Origin: Gemmatimonadales bacterium
GTDB lineage: Bacteria; Gemmatimonadota; Gemmatimonadetes; Gemmatimonadales; JACORV01
Direction of reading: 5' to 3'
Length of the DNA: 64,000 nucleotides
NCBI GenBank assembly: GCA_035502185.1
Contig: DATJUT010000103.1
Coordinates: 1 to 64,000, forward strand
In this document: piece by piece, positions 7,959 to 20,289 of the stretch
Layout: every line of letters starts with the position of its first letter
Position numbering within the stretch: position 1 is the stretch's first letter
Notes under the pieces: generated by a model
Database searches by the model: none
What the model saw: only the letters and a program-made list of their open reading frames with translations
Told to the model about the DNA's origin: nothing
Program-made: the position numbers and the translations under genes

Positions 7959-9002
7959 ATGAGTGCAGTCGGTTCCGACAGCCCGCTGTGGCAACTGACG
8001 CTCGCCCGCTTCCGGGAGCAGCTCCGGCAGCCGGAGGTGCTCTTCTGGGTGTTCGCCTTTCCGCTGCTGCTGGCGGTGGCGCTGGGGCTCGCGTTCCGGA
8101 ACCGGCCGCCGGAGGTGACCCGGGTCGGGATCGAGGCCGGGCCGGGCGCGGACTCCCTGGCGGCGCTGCTGGGTGCGGGCCGCGGCATCCAGGCCACCGT
8201 GCTGCCGGCGCCGCGCGCGGCCGAGCAGCTGCGCAAGGGCGGCATCGCGCTCGTGATCGTGCCGGGCGAGCCCATCGTGTACCGGTACGACTCGACGCGG
8301 GCCGAGAGCCGCACCGCCCGCCTGGTGGCCGACGACGCGCTGCAGCGCGCCCTGGGGCGCACGGACGTGCGGCGGGTCGCCGACCAGAGGGTGATGCAGA
8401 AGGGCTCGCGCTACATCGACTTCCTGATCCCGGGCCTGCTCGGCCTCAACCTCATGGGCACCGGCATGTGGGGCATGGGCTACGCAGTCGTGGACGCCCG
8501 CAAGCGCCGGCTCATCAAGCGGCTGCTCGCCTCGCCGATGCGCCGCAGCGAGTACCTGCTGTCGTTCATCGCGGCGCGCCTGGTGATGCTCGGGCCGGAG
8601 GTCGCGCTGCTCCTGGGCTTCGGCGCCCTCGTCTTCGGCGTCCCGTTCCGCGGCTCGGTGCTCACGCTCGCCGCGCTGGTGCTGATCGGCGCCATGTGCT
8701 TCGCGGGCCTCGGCCTGCTCACGGCCAGCCGGGCACGGACCGTCGAGATGGTGTCGGGGCTGATGAACCTGATCATGCTGCCGATGTGGGTGCTGTCGGG
8801 CGTGTTCTTCTCGTCGTCGAACTTCCCGGCGGCGATGCAGCCGCTGATCAAGGCGCTGCCCCTGACCGCGCTGAACGACGCCCTGCGCGCCGTCATCCTC
8901 GACGGCGCCTCGCTGGCGGCCGTCGCCGGACCGACCGCCGTCTGCGCAGCCTGGGGCGCAGTCGCGTTCGCCGTCGCCCTCAAGATCTTCCGCTGGCTGT
9001 GA
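7959..9002 (+). CDS. ABC-2 type exporter, permease protein
   Basis: This is a membrane protein of 347 residues. The N-terminal helix (about 24-45) is followed by a roughly 130-residue extracytoplasmic domain, then five hydrophobic segments after residue about 150 (for example FLIPGLLGLNLMGTGMWGMGYAVV and VALLLGFGALVFGVPF). The SRARTVEMVSGLMNLIMLPMWVLSGVFF segment is typical of ABC2_membrane transporters. I prefer ATG 7959, which has GAGGGA just upstream; a GTG at 7947 within the heptad array is the alternative. It pairs with the ATPase ending at 7872. Confidence 0.9.
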   Translation: MSAVGSDSPLWQLTLARFREQLRQPEVLFWVFAFPLLLAVALGLAFRNRPPEVTRVGIEAGPGADSLAALLGAGRGIQATVLPAPRAAEQLRKGGIALVIVPGEPIVYRYDSTRAESRTARLVADDALQRALGRTDVRRVADQRVMQKGSRYIDFLIPGLLGLNLMGTGMWGMGYAVVDARKRRLIKRLLASPMRRSEYLLSFIAARLVMLGPEVALLLGFGALVFGVPFRGSVLTLAALVLIGAMCFAGLGLLTASRARTVEMVSGLMNLIMLPMWVLSGVFFSSSNFPAAMQPLIKALPLTALNDALRAVILDGASLAAVAGPTAVCAAWGAVAFAVALKIFRWL

Positions 9003-9073
9003 TCCGGGAGCCGCATCGCACGGACGGACCGGCCTGCGCATATTCCCTCCTTCACCGAAGCGTCGGAGTCTGA

Positions 9074-10639
9074 ATGGCCAGTCCGCTCCTCGCGCTGCTC
9101 GCCGCCCTGCAGGCCTCCGCGCCGCACCAGCAGCCCCTGCCGCGGCTGGTGGTGCACATCACCATCGACCAGTTCCGGGCCGACTACCTGGAGCGCTGGC
9201 GCGCCCAGCTCACGGGCGGCCTGGCGCGGCTGCTGGAGCGCGGCGCGGTGTTCACCGACGCGTACCAGGATCACGCGATGGCGGAGACGGCGCCCGGCCA
9301 CGCCACGGTGCTGTCCGGGCGCAACCCGCGGTCCACCGGCATCGTCCGCAACGCCTTCGGGGTCACGGACAACAACGAGACCGGGGAGCTGCTCGACGTG
9401 ACCGGGCCCGGTGCGTCGCCGTGGCGATTCCGCGGGACGGCGCTGTTCGACTGGATGCAGGCCCGCTGGCCCGGCGCCCGGGCGCTCTCGGTCTCGCGCA
9501 AGGACCGTGGCGCGATCCTCCCGATCGGCCGCGCGCGCCAGCAGGCGTACTGGTACCAGTCCGGCCAGTTCACGACCAGCCGGTACTACGCGGACTCGCT
9601 GCCCAAGTGGGTGCGCGACTTCAACGCGGGGCTGCTGCCGGCCCGCGCCCCGGGCAGGCGCTGGGACCTGCTGCTCGACCCGTCGGCCTACGCCGAGCCC
9701 GACTCGATGGACTACGAGAACGGCGGCAAGGACGTCGTCTTCCCGCACGTCCTGCCGCCGGACACGACGGCGGCGGCGGATGCCTTCATCGCGACCCCGT
9801 GGATGGACTCGCTGACGCTGGCCCTGGCCCTGAACGGCGTGGTGCAACTCCACCTCGGGTCCGGCGGGCACCCCGATCTCCTGGCCGTCAGCCTGTCGGC
9901 GACCGACTACATCGGGCACGCCTTCGGGCCCGACTCGCGGGAGATCCACGACCAGGTGCTCCACGTCGACCGCTACCTCGGCGCGTTCCTCGACTCGCTC
10001 GACCGCCTGTTCGGGCGCGACGGCTACGTCGTCTCGGTGACCGCCGACCACGGCATGACGTCGTACCCGGAATACGCGAACCGCCACGGCACGCCGGGGG
10101 CGCAGTGGCTGAACCCGTCTGGGCTGATCCGCGCCGACAGCGTGGCGCTGGCCCAGCAGCTCGGGCCGCACCGGTGGATCCGCTTCTTCGAGCTGGGCCT
10201 GCTGGTGGTGGACCGCCCGGGGCTCGTCGCGCACGGCGTGGCGGTGGACGCCCTGGTGCACCTGATCGCGAACGAGATGCGGCAGGCGCCCCAGGTCCTG
10301 CGGGTCGATACGCCCGAGACCCTCGCGGCCGCGGACACGGCGACGGACGCCGTCGCCCGACGGTGGAGGAACGCGATCCCGCCCGACCTCCCGGCCGCGT
10401 TGATGGTGACGCTGAAGCCGCACATGGTGTGGGGGAGCGGGGGCGAGGCCCAACACGGGCAGCCCAGCGACGACGACACCCACGTGCCCCTCGTCATCGC
10501 CGGTCCCGGCGTGCGGCCCGGGCGGTACGCGCAGCGCGTGCAGGTGGCGGATCTTGCGCCGACGCTGGCGCGACTGGTCGGGGTCGAGCCGCTCGAGAAG
10601 CTGGATGGGCGGGTGTTGGTCGAGGCACTCGACAGGTGA
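9074..10639 (+). CDS. alkaline phosphatase superfamily enzyme (PafA-like)
   Basis: This 521-residue metal-dependent phospho- or sulfo-hydrolase is probably exported; a short hydrophobic leader covers residues 3-15. The first metal Asp is in ITIDQFRADYL. The nucleophile Thr is in ETAPGHATVLSG (about residue 72). Further ligands are in SATDYIGHAFGPDS, TADHGMTSYPE and the late His in AQHGQPSDDDTHVP. The Thr nucleophile and the layout resemble PafA-type phosphatases and nucleotide pyrophosphatases. The exact substrate cannot be told. The gene ends at the edge of a heptad array. Confidence 0.88.
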   Translation: MASPLLALLAALQASAPHQQPLPRLVVHITIDQFRADYLERWRAQLTGGLARLLERGAVFTDAYQDHAMAETAPGHATVLSGRNPRSTGIVRNAFGVTDNNETGELLDVTGPGASPWRFRGTALFDWMQARWPGARALSVSRKDRGAILPIGRARQQAYWYQSGQFTTSRYYADSLPKWVRDFNAGLLPARAPGRRWDLLLDPSAYAEPDSMDYENGGKDVVFPHVLPPDTTAAADAFIATPWMDSLTLALALNGVVQLHLGSGGHPDLLAVSLSATDYIGHAFGPDSREIHDQVLHVDRYLGAFLDSLDRLFGRDGYVVSVTADHGMTSYPEYANRHGTPGAQWLNPSGLIRADSVALAQQLGPHRWIRFFELGLLVVDRPGLVAHGVAVDALVHLIANEMRQAPQVLRVDTPETLAAADTATDAVARRWRNAIPPDLPAALMVTLKPHMVWGSGGEAQHGQPSDDDTHVPLVIAGPGVRPGRYAQRVQVADLAPTLARLVGVEPLEKLDGRVLVEALDR

Positions 10640-10816
10640 AGCGCGAGAGGCGCGAGGTGAGAAGTGAGCGGTTCAGGTGAGAGGTGAGAGGGGGAAAGGC
10701 GTGAGGGGTGCGCGCGCGCTGCTCGGGGGCGGCCGTGCCGGGACGAGCTGCGCCCTCTCCCTTCGACCTCTCACGGCTCACTCGAACCTCGCGTGCCTCA
10801 CGTCTCACCGCTCACC
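10636..10816 (+). repeat. two facing GTGAGAG heptad arrays (imperfect inverted repeat)
   Basis: The purine arm 10636-10711 reads GTGAAGC, GCGAGAG, GCGCGAG, GTGAGAA, GTGAGCG, GTTCAG, GTGAGAG, GTGAGAG and so on. The pyrimidine arm 10751-10816 carries the complementary units (CTCTCAC, CTCACCG types). A GC-rich spacer lies between. The stop codon of the upstream gene is in the first unit. A long imperfect hairpin is possible. Nothing else is visible in this 200-base gap. Confidence 0.85.
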
Positions 10817-10840
10817 GGCGGGGTGGGAAGGGGTGGGGCG

Positions 10841-11836
10841 ATGAGAGCCATCGTGATTTCCGCTGCGGGAGGGCCGGAGGTTCTCCAATTGCGCGACGTG
10901 CCCACGCCGCGACCGGCGGCCGGCGAGGTGCAGGTGCGGGTGCGCGCGGCCGGGGTCAACCGCGCGGACGTCCTGCAGCGGCAGGGGCACTACCCGCCGC
11001 CTCCGGGCGCGCCGGGCGACATCCCCGGGCTCGAGTACGCCGGTGAGGTGGCGGCCCTGGGCGCCGGCGCCAGGGCCTGGAAGGTGGGCGACCGCGTCAT
11101 GGGGCTCGTGCCGGCGGGCGGGTACGCGGAGGCGGTGACGGTCAACGAGGCGGTGGCGATGCCGGTGCCGTCGGCGTGGACGTTCGAGGAGGCGGCGGCG
11201 GTCCCCGAAGCGTTCATCACCGCCTACGATGCCCTGTTCCGCCAGATGGGCCTCAGGTCCGGCGAGCGGGTGCTCATCCACGCCGTCGGGAGCGGCGTCG
11301 GCACGGCGGCCCTGCAGCTGGCGAAGGCGTTCGGCGCGCGCACGTTCGGCACCTCGCGCAGCGCGGCGAAGCTCGCGCGGGCGACCGCCCTCGGCCTGGA
11401 GGTGGCGATCGACACCTCCAAGGCCGATTTCGCCGAGGTCGTCAAGCAGCGCACGGCGGGCGAGGGCGTGGACGTCGTGTTCGACCTGGTGGGCGGCCCG
11501 GTGCTGGCCGGGAGCATCCAGGCCCTGGCCCGCGGGGGCCGGATGATCGTCGTGGGCCTCACCGGGGGGCGAAGCGCGACCATCGACCTGGGCATGCTGC
11601 TCAGCAAGCGCCTCACGCTGGTGGGCACGGTGTTGCGGGCGCGCACGCTGGAGGAGAAGATCGGCGTCACCTCGCGTTTCGCGGCCGAGGTGCTGCCCCT
11701 CCTGGAGGGCGGGATCGTGCGGCCGGTGGTGGAGCGCAGCTTCCCGCTCGCGGACGCGGCCGAGGCGCACCGCGTGCTGGAGTCCGACGCGGTCTTCGGG
11801 AAGCTGGTGCTGCTCTGCGACCAGGCGAACGGGTAG
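10841..11836 (+). CDS. NAD(P)H quinone oxidoreductase, zinc-free MDR family (PIG3/Qor-like)
   Basis: This 331-residue cytoplasmic medium-chain reductase would reduce quinones or enones with NADPH. The GroES-like N-domain contains GVNRADVLQRQGHYPPPPGAP. The Rossmann motif is AVGSGVGTAALQLAKAFGAR (about 147-166), followed by a TSRS pyrophosphate/phosphate-binding turn. There are no catalytic or structural zinc cysteines. ATG 10841 has GGGAAGGGG 8-16 bases upstream, and starting there gives the family N-terminus MRAIVI. It stands alone between a heptad hairpin and the next gene pair. Confidence 0.92.
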   Translation: MRAIVISAAGGPEVLQLRDVPTPRPAAGEVQVRVRAAGVNRADVLQRQGHYPPPPGAPGDIPGLEYAGEVAALGAGARAWKVGDRVMGLVPAGGYAEAVTVNEAVAMPVPSAWTFEEAAAVPEAFITAYDALFRQMGLRSGERVLIHAVGSGVGTAALQLAKAFGARTFGTSRSAAKLARATALGLEVAIDTSKADFAEVVKQRTAGEGVDVVFDLVGGPVLAGSIQALARGGRMIVVGLTGGRSATIDLGMLLSKRLTLVGTVLRARTLEEKIGVTSRFAAEVLPLLEGGIVRPVVERSFPLADAAEAHRVLESDAVFGKLVLLCDQANG

Positions 11837-11861
11837 CGAGCCCGGGCAGTCGGAGGCGTCC

Positions 11862-12572
11862 ATGGCAGGCTCCAAGCTGTCGGCCAAGGCGAGCGAGATC
11901 GTCGAGTACCTCGAGACCGTCCTCAAGGAGGCGGAGCACTTCGGCGTGCTCGTGGAGCAGTACGCGGCCGCCAAAAAGGGCGGCGAGATGTACGCGGCCC
12001 AGCTGTCGCGCGAGTTGGGCCACCTGCGCCAGAAGACGATGGCGCGCAACCTCGGCTTCATCGCCGACTCCGCCGGCCAGCTGGCGGTGATGGCCTCGCG
12101 GGGCGGCAGCCCGATGATGAAGGCCCGGATGCTGCGGGACGCCGTGGTGGCGTTCAGGGGACTGATCGAGCGCACCCTCAAGGGGACGATCACGGCGGAC
12201 GAGAACGACCAGAAGGAGAAGACGTTCCTGGCCGAGAAGGAGCGGAAGACGCAGGCCGAGCACGTCAGGGCGCGGGTGCTGGCGGAGGAGGCGAGGGAGG
12301 CGGCGAAGGACGCAGTGGTGCAGGCGCCGCCGGCGGGTGCGCCCGGCGTCGCGCCGGCGTCCAGACCGCCCGCGGGCGCGGGCCAGCCCGGCGCGCCGGC
12401 CCCGGCCCCGGGGCCGTCGGCCCCGTCCCGCTCCGCGGCGCCGGCCGCCCCGCAGCCCGCGGCCGCGCGGCCCGGCGCCCAGACTCCGCCGCCCGCGCCG
12501 GCCGCGGCGCCCGCGGCGGCTCCGGCCCAGCCGAAGGCGGCGGAGCCGACCCCGGCCAAGCCGCAGCCCTAG
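11862..12572 (+). CDS. unknown protein with helical N-domain and Ala/Pro-rich tail
   Basis: I do not recognise the family. Residues 1-145 are charged, helix-forming and probably coiled, with the EKEKTFLAEKERK-type run near 110-125. Residues about 150-236 are almost wholly Ala, Pro and Gly, which looks like a flexible linker or surface tail. There is no signal peptide or membrane segment. It ends 18 bases before the PilT-like gene, so the two probably form an operon. It may be an accessory or adaptor of that ATPase, which is inference from position only. Confidence 0.7.
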   Translation: MAGSKLSAKASEIVEYLETVLKEAEHFGVLVEQYAAAKKGGEMYAAQLSRELGHLRQKTMARNLGFIADSAGQLAVMASRGGSPMMKARMLRDAVVAFRGLIERTLKGTITADENDQKEKTFLAEKERKTQAEHVRARVLAEEAREAAKDAVVQAPPAGAPGVAPASRPPAGAGQPGAPAPAPGPSAPSRSAAPAAPQPAAARPGAQTPPPAPAAAPAAAPAQPKAAEPTPAKPQP

Positions 12573-12590
12573 CCCCGGAGAGGGAGAGGC

Positions 12591-14111
12591 ATGGCGACGC
12601 TCGACAAGTTCATCGAGGTGATGTTCCAGCAGGGCGCCGCGCACATGCGTCTCGCCAGCGGCGCCGCGGTCATGCTGAGCGTGGAGGGCGCCGAGCGGCC
12701 GGTGACGCGGGACCTGCTCACGAAGGCCAAGATCATGGCGCTGGTGCGGGAGATCGCGCCGGAGGGGATGAAGGACCACCTGGAGGCCGAATCGCGCATG
12801 GCCTTCGGCTACGCCCTGGACGGCGGGCGCGTGGACGTGGAGATCGTCCACATGGGCGACGACATCGCGGTCACGATCGGGCCGGCCAGGCCGCGCCGCT
12901 CGAGCGCGGCCATCTCGATGCCGATGGAGGCCCGCGCGCCCGCGGCGCCGGCTCCCGGCCCGGGGCCGAGGCGCGAGGCGCCGGCCGGGGGCGGCGAGGC
13001 GGCGGCCGGGGCCGAGGAGCGGATCCAGGACCTGCTGCGCCGGCTGGTCGAGTCCGGCTCGTCGGACCTGCACCTCCGCGTCGGCGAGCCTCCCATCACC
13101 CGGAAGGCGGGCGTGATGGCCCGGACCGAGGGGCAGGAGCCGCTCACGGTCGAGGAGATGGAGGCGCTGGTCTTCTCGATCATGCCGGAGCGCAACCGCC
13201 GGGAGTTCGCCGAGAGCAACGACACCGACTTCGCGTACGAGATCCTCGACCTGGCGCGGTTCCGCTGCAACGTGCTCCGCGACCGCCGGGGGCCGGCGGC
13301 GGTGTTCCGCGTGATCCCCACCCGGGTGCAGACCGCGGAGGAGCTGGGCCTGTCGGAGGAGATCCAGAAGCTCTGTTTCCTGACCAAGGGCCTGGTGCTG
13401 GTCACCGGGCCGACGGGATCCGGCAAGTCCACCACGCTCGCGGCGATGATCGACCTCATCAACCGCAAGCGCACGGATCACATCATCACGATCGAGGACC
13501 CGATCGAGTTCGTGCACTCGAGCAAGAGCTGCGTGGTCACCCAGCGGCAGGTGGCGCTGCACACGGAGTCCTTCAAGCGGGCCCTGCGGGCGGCGCTGCG
13601 GGAGGATCCCGACATCGTCCTGGTGGGCGAGATGCGCGACCTCGAGACGGTGGCGATCGCGATCGAGACGGCGGAGACGGGCCACCTGGTCTTCGGCACA
13701 CTCCACACCACCACGGCGGCGTCCACGGTGGACCGGATCATCGACCAGTTCCCCGCGGACCGCCAGAGCCAGATCCGGGTGATGCTCTCCGAATCGCTGA
13801 AGGGCGTGGTCGCTCAGATCCTGTGCAAGAAGATCGGCGGCGGGCGCGTGGCGGTGCGCGAGATCCTGCTGGCGATCCCGGCCATTTCGAACCTCATCCG
13901 CGAGGGCAAGACCTTCCAGATCCCGTCGATGATCCAGACCAACAAGAAGCTGGGGATGGTGACGCTCAACGACGCGCTGCTGGAGGTCGTGGACAAGAAG
14001 CTGGTCGAGCCCGCCGAGGCGTACATGAAGGCGGCGGACAAGTCGGGCCTCGAGGGGATGATGAAGGCCAGGGGGTATGATCTGGGGTTTCTGAAGACGA
14101 TGCAGGCGTGA
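12591..14111 (+). CDS. PilT/GspE-type secretion ATPase with duplicated N-terminal domain
   Basis: This 506-residue hexameric motor ATPase is of the twitching-motility type. Walker A GPTGSGKST is near residue 273, the Asp box ITIEDPIEF near 301, Walker B DIVLVGEMRDLET near 343, and the His box GHLVFGTLHTTTAASTVDRIIDQFP after it. The usual PilT N-domain is at about 145-240. Residues 1-100 look like a second, degenerate copy of it (MFQQGAAHMRLASGA against LVESGSSDLHLRVGE). An Ala/Pro/Gly linker separates the two. PilT is usually about 350 residues, so this is long. No pilin genes are nearby, so a pilus or other surface-motor role is unproven. Confidence 0.88.
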   Translation: MATLDKFIEVMFQQGAAHMRLASGAAVMLSVEGAERPVTRDLLTKAKIMALVREIAPEGMKDHLEAESRMAFGYALDGGRVDVEIVHMGDDIAVTIGPARPRRSSAAISMPMEARAPAAPAPGPGPRREAPAGGGEAAAGAEERIQDLLRRLVESGSSDLHLRVGEPPITRKAGVMARTEGQEPLTVEEMEALVFSIMPERNRREFAESNDTDFAYEILDLARFRCNVLRDRRGPAAVFRVIPTRVQTAEELGLSEEIQKLCFLTKGLVLVTGPTGSGKSTTLAAMIDLINRKRTDHIITIEDPIEFVHSSKSCVVTQRQVALHTESFKRALRAALREDPDIVLVGEMRDLETVAIAIETAETGHLVFGTLHTTTAASTVDRIIDQFPADRQSQIRVMLSESLKGVVAQILCKKIGGGRVAVREILLAIPAISNLIREGKTFQIPSMIQTNKKLGMVTLNDALLEVVDKKLVEPAEAYMKAADKSGLEGMMKARGYDLGFLKTMQA

Positions 14112-14280
14112 GAGGTGAGAGGTTCAAGTGAGAGGTGAGAAGGGAAGGGCGTGAGACGTGAGAGGCGGGAAGGGTGAGAAGAACGGCGTGAGAGGGGACT
14201 CACCTCTCACGCCGTTCGCTTCCCACCCCTCACCTCTCACTGCTCACTTGAACCTCTCACCGCTCACTTCTCACCTGTCA
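14108..14280. repeat. facing GTGAGAG heptad arrays between convergent genes
   Basis: The array starts on the PilT stop codon (GTGAGAG at 14108). It runs as purine heptads to about 14199 and then continues as complementary pyrimidine heptads to 14280, 7 bases before the stop of the minus-strand gene. The GGTTCAAGTGAG sub-motif occurs in both arms. A block around CGGCGTGAGAGG pairs well with its partner at about 14201-14217. The arrangement suggests a bidirectional termination or 3'-end element. Confidence 0.88.
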
Positions 14281-14286
14281 CGGCCC

Positions 14287-15281
14287 CTACTTCACGGCAT
14301 ACGAGCTCAGCACCTTCACGTAATTCGCCCGCTCGTATGCCTCCGGATTCGCGGTCGACCGCTGGCTCAGGCTGCCGCGCATCTGGCGGACCGACTCGTA
14401 CTCGTGCTCGTTCATCCAGGCCGCCAGCTCCTGCCGCACCGCGGTCAGGTGCCCGATGCCGCTGCGCAGCAGCGTCGAGGTCATCATGGCGACGTTGGCG
14501 CCCGCCATCATCGCCTTCAGCACGTCCCCCGCGGCGTGGACGCCGCCCGTGACGGCGAGGTCGGCCTGGAGGCGGCCGTACAGCACCGCCACCCAGTGGA
14601 GCCGGAGCAGCAGCTCGTACGGCTGGCTCAGCGACAGCGCGCTCACCACCTCGAGGTTCTCGACGTCGAGGTCGGGCTGGTAGAAGCGGTTGAACAGGAC
14701 CAGCGCCCCGGCCCCGGCCTCCTCCAGGCGGCGCGCCATGTTCGCGAACGCCGTGAACTGGTGCCCGACCTTGACGGCGAGCGGGATCCGGATCGCCGCC
14801 CGGACGTCGCGCACCAGGTCGCAGTACTGCTGTTCGACCGCGGCGCCGGTGAGGTGCGCGTCGGTGGGGATGAAGTACACGTTGAGCTCCAACGCGTCCG
14901 CACCGGCCTGCTCCATCTTCCGCGCGTAGTCCACCCACCCGCCGCTCGAGACGCCGTTGAGGCTGGCGATGACCGGGATGCCGAGCGCGGCCTTCGCCTT
15001 CCGGACGTGCTCGAGGTAGCCCTCCGGCCCGAGGTTGTAGCTCGCGAGATCGGGGAAGTAGCTCAGCGCCTCCGCGTGGCTGTCGGTTCCGGCCGACAGT
15101 GCGCGGTCCAGCACCTCGCTCTCGCGGGCGAGCTGCTCCTCGAACAGCGAGTGGAGAACCACCGCGGCGGCACCGGCATCCTCGAGCCGCCGCAGGTTGT
15201 CGAGGTCCTCGCACAGCGGCGAGGCCGAGGCCACGAGCGGGCTCGACAGCGTGAACCCGAGGTAGTCGGTCGTGAGGTCGG

Positions 15282-15285
<4 letters not shown>
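14287..15285 (-). CDS. dihydroorotate-dehydrogenase-like FMN protein paired with PFOR
   Basis: This is a 332-residue TIM-barrel flavoprotein. Family features are the N-terminal [42 protein letters not shown] (FMN-contact Lys) and [28 protein letters not shown] (phosphate-binding end). The catalytic NxSCPN segment of true PyrD is replaced by [11 protein letters not shown], with no active-site Cys or Ser. It is therefore unlikely to be a normal pyrimidine-pathway enzyme. Its ATG overlaps the PFOR stop (ATGA), so it is co-translated and may be an electron partner or flavin module of that enzyme. That role is inference. Confidence 0.85.
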
Positions 15286-18875
<3,590 letters not shown>

Positions 18876-19075
18876 GGTCTCTCCGTGGCGCGCAGGCTCG
18901 CCGGTCAGAGGCGTCCGGGCTTGGGCGCTTCTCAGAGCCGCGTCGTCGACCCCGATGTTCCGCAAGATGCGTTCCATTCCCAGGGATCGGGCAGGGACTT
19001 TTCAACCGATTGTCGGGAAAGGAGATACAGCGGAGCCGGCGGCCACGTCGCCGCCGGCTCGAGCGGGGGCTGGGG
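18876..19075. other. 200-base non-coding gap between nifJ and osmC-like gene
   Basis: This must hold the nifJ promoter. A TTGAAA hexamer on the minus strand near 19001 is a possible -35, but I see no convincing -10 at normal spacing. No heptad array, RNA gene or clear terminator is seen. Confidence 0.4.
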
Positions 19076-19486
19076 CTAGGCGGTCGGAACGGTCTCGAGG
19101 ACCTCGACCGCAATCTCCGGCTGGTGAGTGAGCGTATGGTGGACGGTGCAGCTCTCGGCCACCCGCGCCACGGCCTCCCGGTAGTGCTCCGGCACGCCCT
19201 TCGGAATGGCGACGGTGACCTCGAACCGACCGATCCGGTGCGGATTGGCCTCCGTGGCCGTGAACACCTGCACGGTCAGCCCGGCGGCATCGAGGCCGCG
19301 CGTGACGAGGAACTGCTTCACGAACAACGCCACGCACGTGCCCAGCGCGGCCGGGACGAGCTCCAGCGGCATCGGACCGGCGTCCTGCCCGCCGCCCTGG
19401 GGCGGCTGGTCCACCACCAGCTTGTGGCCGCGGACGTCGGCGGTGAACCGCACCCCGCCGTCCCAGGTGACCGTGACCGGCTTCAT
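19076..19486 (-). CDS. OsmC/Ohr-like peroxide-scavenging protein
   Basis: This 136-residue protein is of the OsmC/YhfA type. Members reduce organic hydroperoxides through a pair of cysteines. Visible are GPMPLELVPAALGTCVALFVKQFL, with the first Cys near residue 51, and VARVAESCTVHHTL, with the second Cys near 113. The family spacing and the Glu/Arg surroundings fit. The ATG at 19486 overlaps the trxA stop (ATGA), so it is the last gene of a coupled redox operon. Confidence 0.88.
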   Translation of the reverse strand: MKPVTVTWDGGVRFTADVRGHKLVVDQPPQGGGQDAGPMPLELVPAALGTCVALFVKQFLVTRGLDAAGLTVQVFTATEANPHRIGRFEVTVAIPKGVPEHYREAVARVAESCTVHHTLTHQPEIAVEVLETVPTA

Positions 19487-19836
19487 GCGCTCTTCGCCTC
19501 GGCGCCGGCCGTGCCGATGTGCTTGTCCAGCATCTCGGTGAAGTAGGGGAGGGGAGCCGCGCCCAGCACGCCGTCCACGACGTCGCCGCCCTTGAACAGC
19601 GCCACGGTCGGGATGCTCCGGATGCCGTAGGTCTGCGACGTCACTGGATTCTCGTCCACGTTGAGCTTCGCCACCGTCACCCGGCCGGCGTACAGCTCGG
19701 CCACCTTCTCGAGCACCGGCGCCACCGCGCGGCAGGGGCCGCACCACGGCGCCCAGAAGTCCACCAGCACCGGGCTCTCGGCCTTCAGCACGTCCGCCTC
19801 GAAGCTGGCATCGGTCACCACCTTGGTGTCTTTCAC
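19483..19836 (-). CDS. trxA: thioredoxin
   Basis: This is a 117-residue thioredoxin with the active site WCGPC (Cys32 and Cys35) and the cis-Pro motif GIRSIPT. Length and start are normal. It lies between an OsmC-like peroxidase and a DUF302 protein, under an ArsR-type regulator. This suggests a dedicated reductant for that oxidative or sulfur stress operon rather than the housekeeping thioredoxin. The C-terminus has a short Ala-rich extension. Confidence 0.94.
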   Translation of the reverse strand: MKDTKVVTDASFEADVLKAESPVLVDFWAPWCGPCRAVAPVLEKVAELYAGRVTVAKLNVDENPVTSQTYGIRSIPTVALFKGGDVVDGVLGAAPLPYFTEMLDKHIGTAGAEAKSA

Positions 19837-19839
19837 GAT

Positions 19840-20289
19840 TCAGTTCCTCTCGGGTGTCACGGTTGACGCGGCGGACCGGCGCAGGCTCTCCAGTGCCTTC
19901 TCGAGCCGGTCGCGCACCTCCGCCGCGAGTGGTTTCAGGTCGGCGCGGCCGGTCACGCCCAGCTGGACGACGGGGTCGAGCGCAGCCACGACGCTTGTGC
20001 CGGGGCGGTCCCCGGCATGCACGATCACGTTGCACGGCAGCAGGAGCCCGATCGCCAGCTCGCTGTGGAGCGCCCGGTGCGCGAGGGGCGGATTGCACGC
20101 GCCCAGGATGACGTAGGGCCGGAACTCGGCGCCGAGCTTCTGCTTCAGCGTCGCGCGCACGTCGATCTCCGTCAACACGCCGAAGCCCTGCCCGGCGAGC
20201 GCGTCGCGGGTGAGCGCGACCGCCCGCTCGTACCCGACGGGCACCTCCGCCTCGATGCCGTACGGAGCGAGATGGCCGGCGGTGGTCAT
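19840..20289 (-). CDS. DUF302 family protein
   Basis: This 149-residue cytoplasmic protein has the DUF302 fold. GFGVLTEIDVRATLKQKLG (about 37-55) and YVILGACNPPLAHRAL (about 59-74, with one conserved Cys) are typical, as is LPCNVIVH (about 87-94). The biochemical role of the family is not established; members often occur beside redox or sulfur genes, as here. It overlaps the ArsR regulator by 4 bases upstream and ends 3 bases before trxA. Confidence 0.9.
   Translation of the reverse strand: MTTAGHLAPYGIEAEVPVGYERAVALTRDALAGQGFGVLTEIDVRATLKQKLGAEFRPYVILGACNPPLAHRALHSELAIGLLLPCNVIVHAGDRPGTSVVAALDPVVQLGVTGRADLKPLAAEVRDRLEKALESLRRSAASTVTPERN

Noticed and set aside
18876-18977. N-terminal extension of PFOR by 34 codons
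   Set aside because: The extension has no family similarity, and the internal ATG at 18875 has a ribosome-binding site and the exact family N-terminus.
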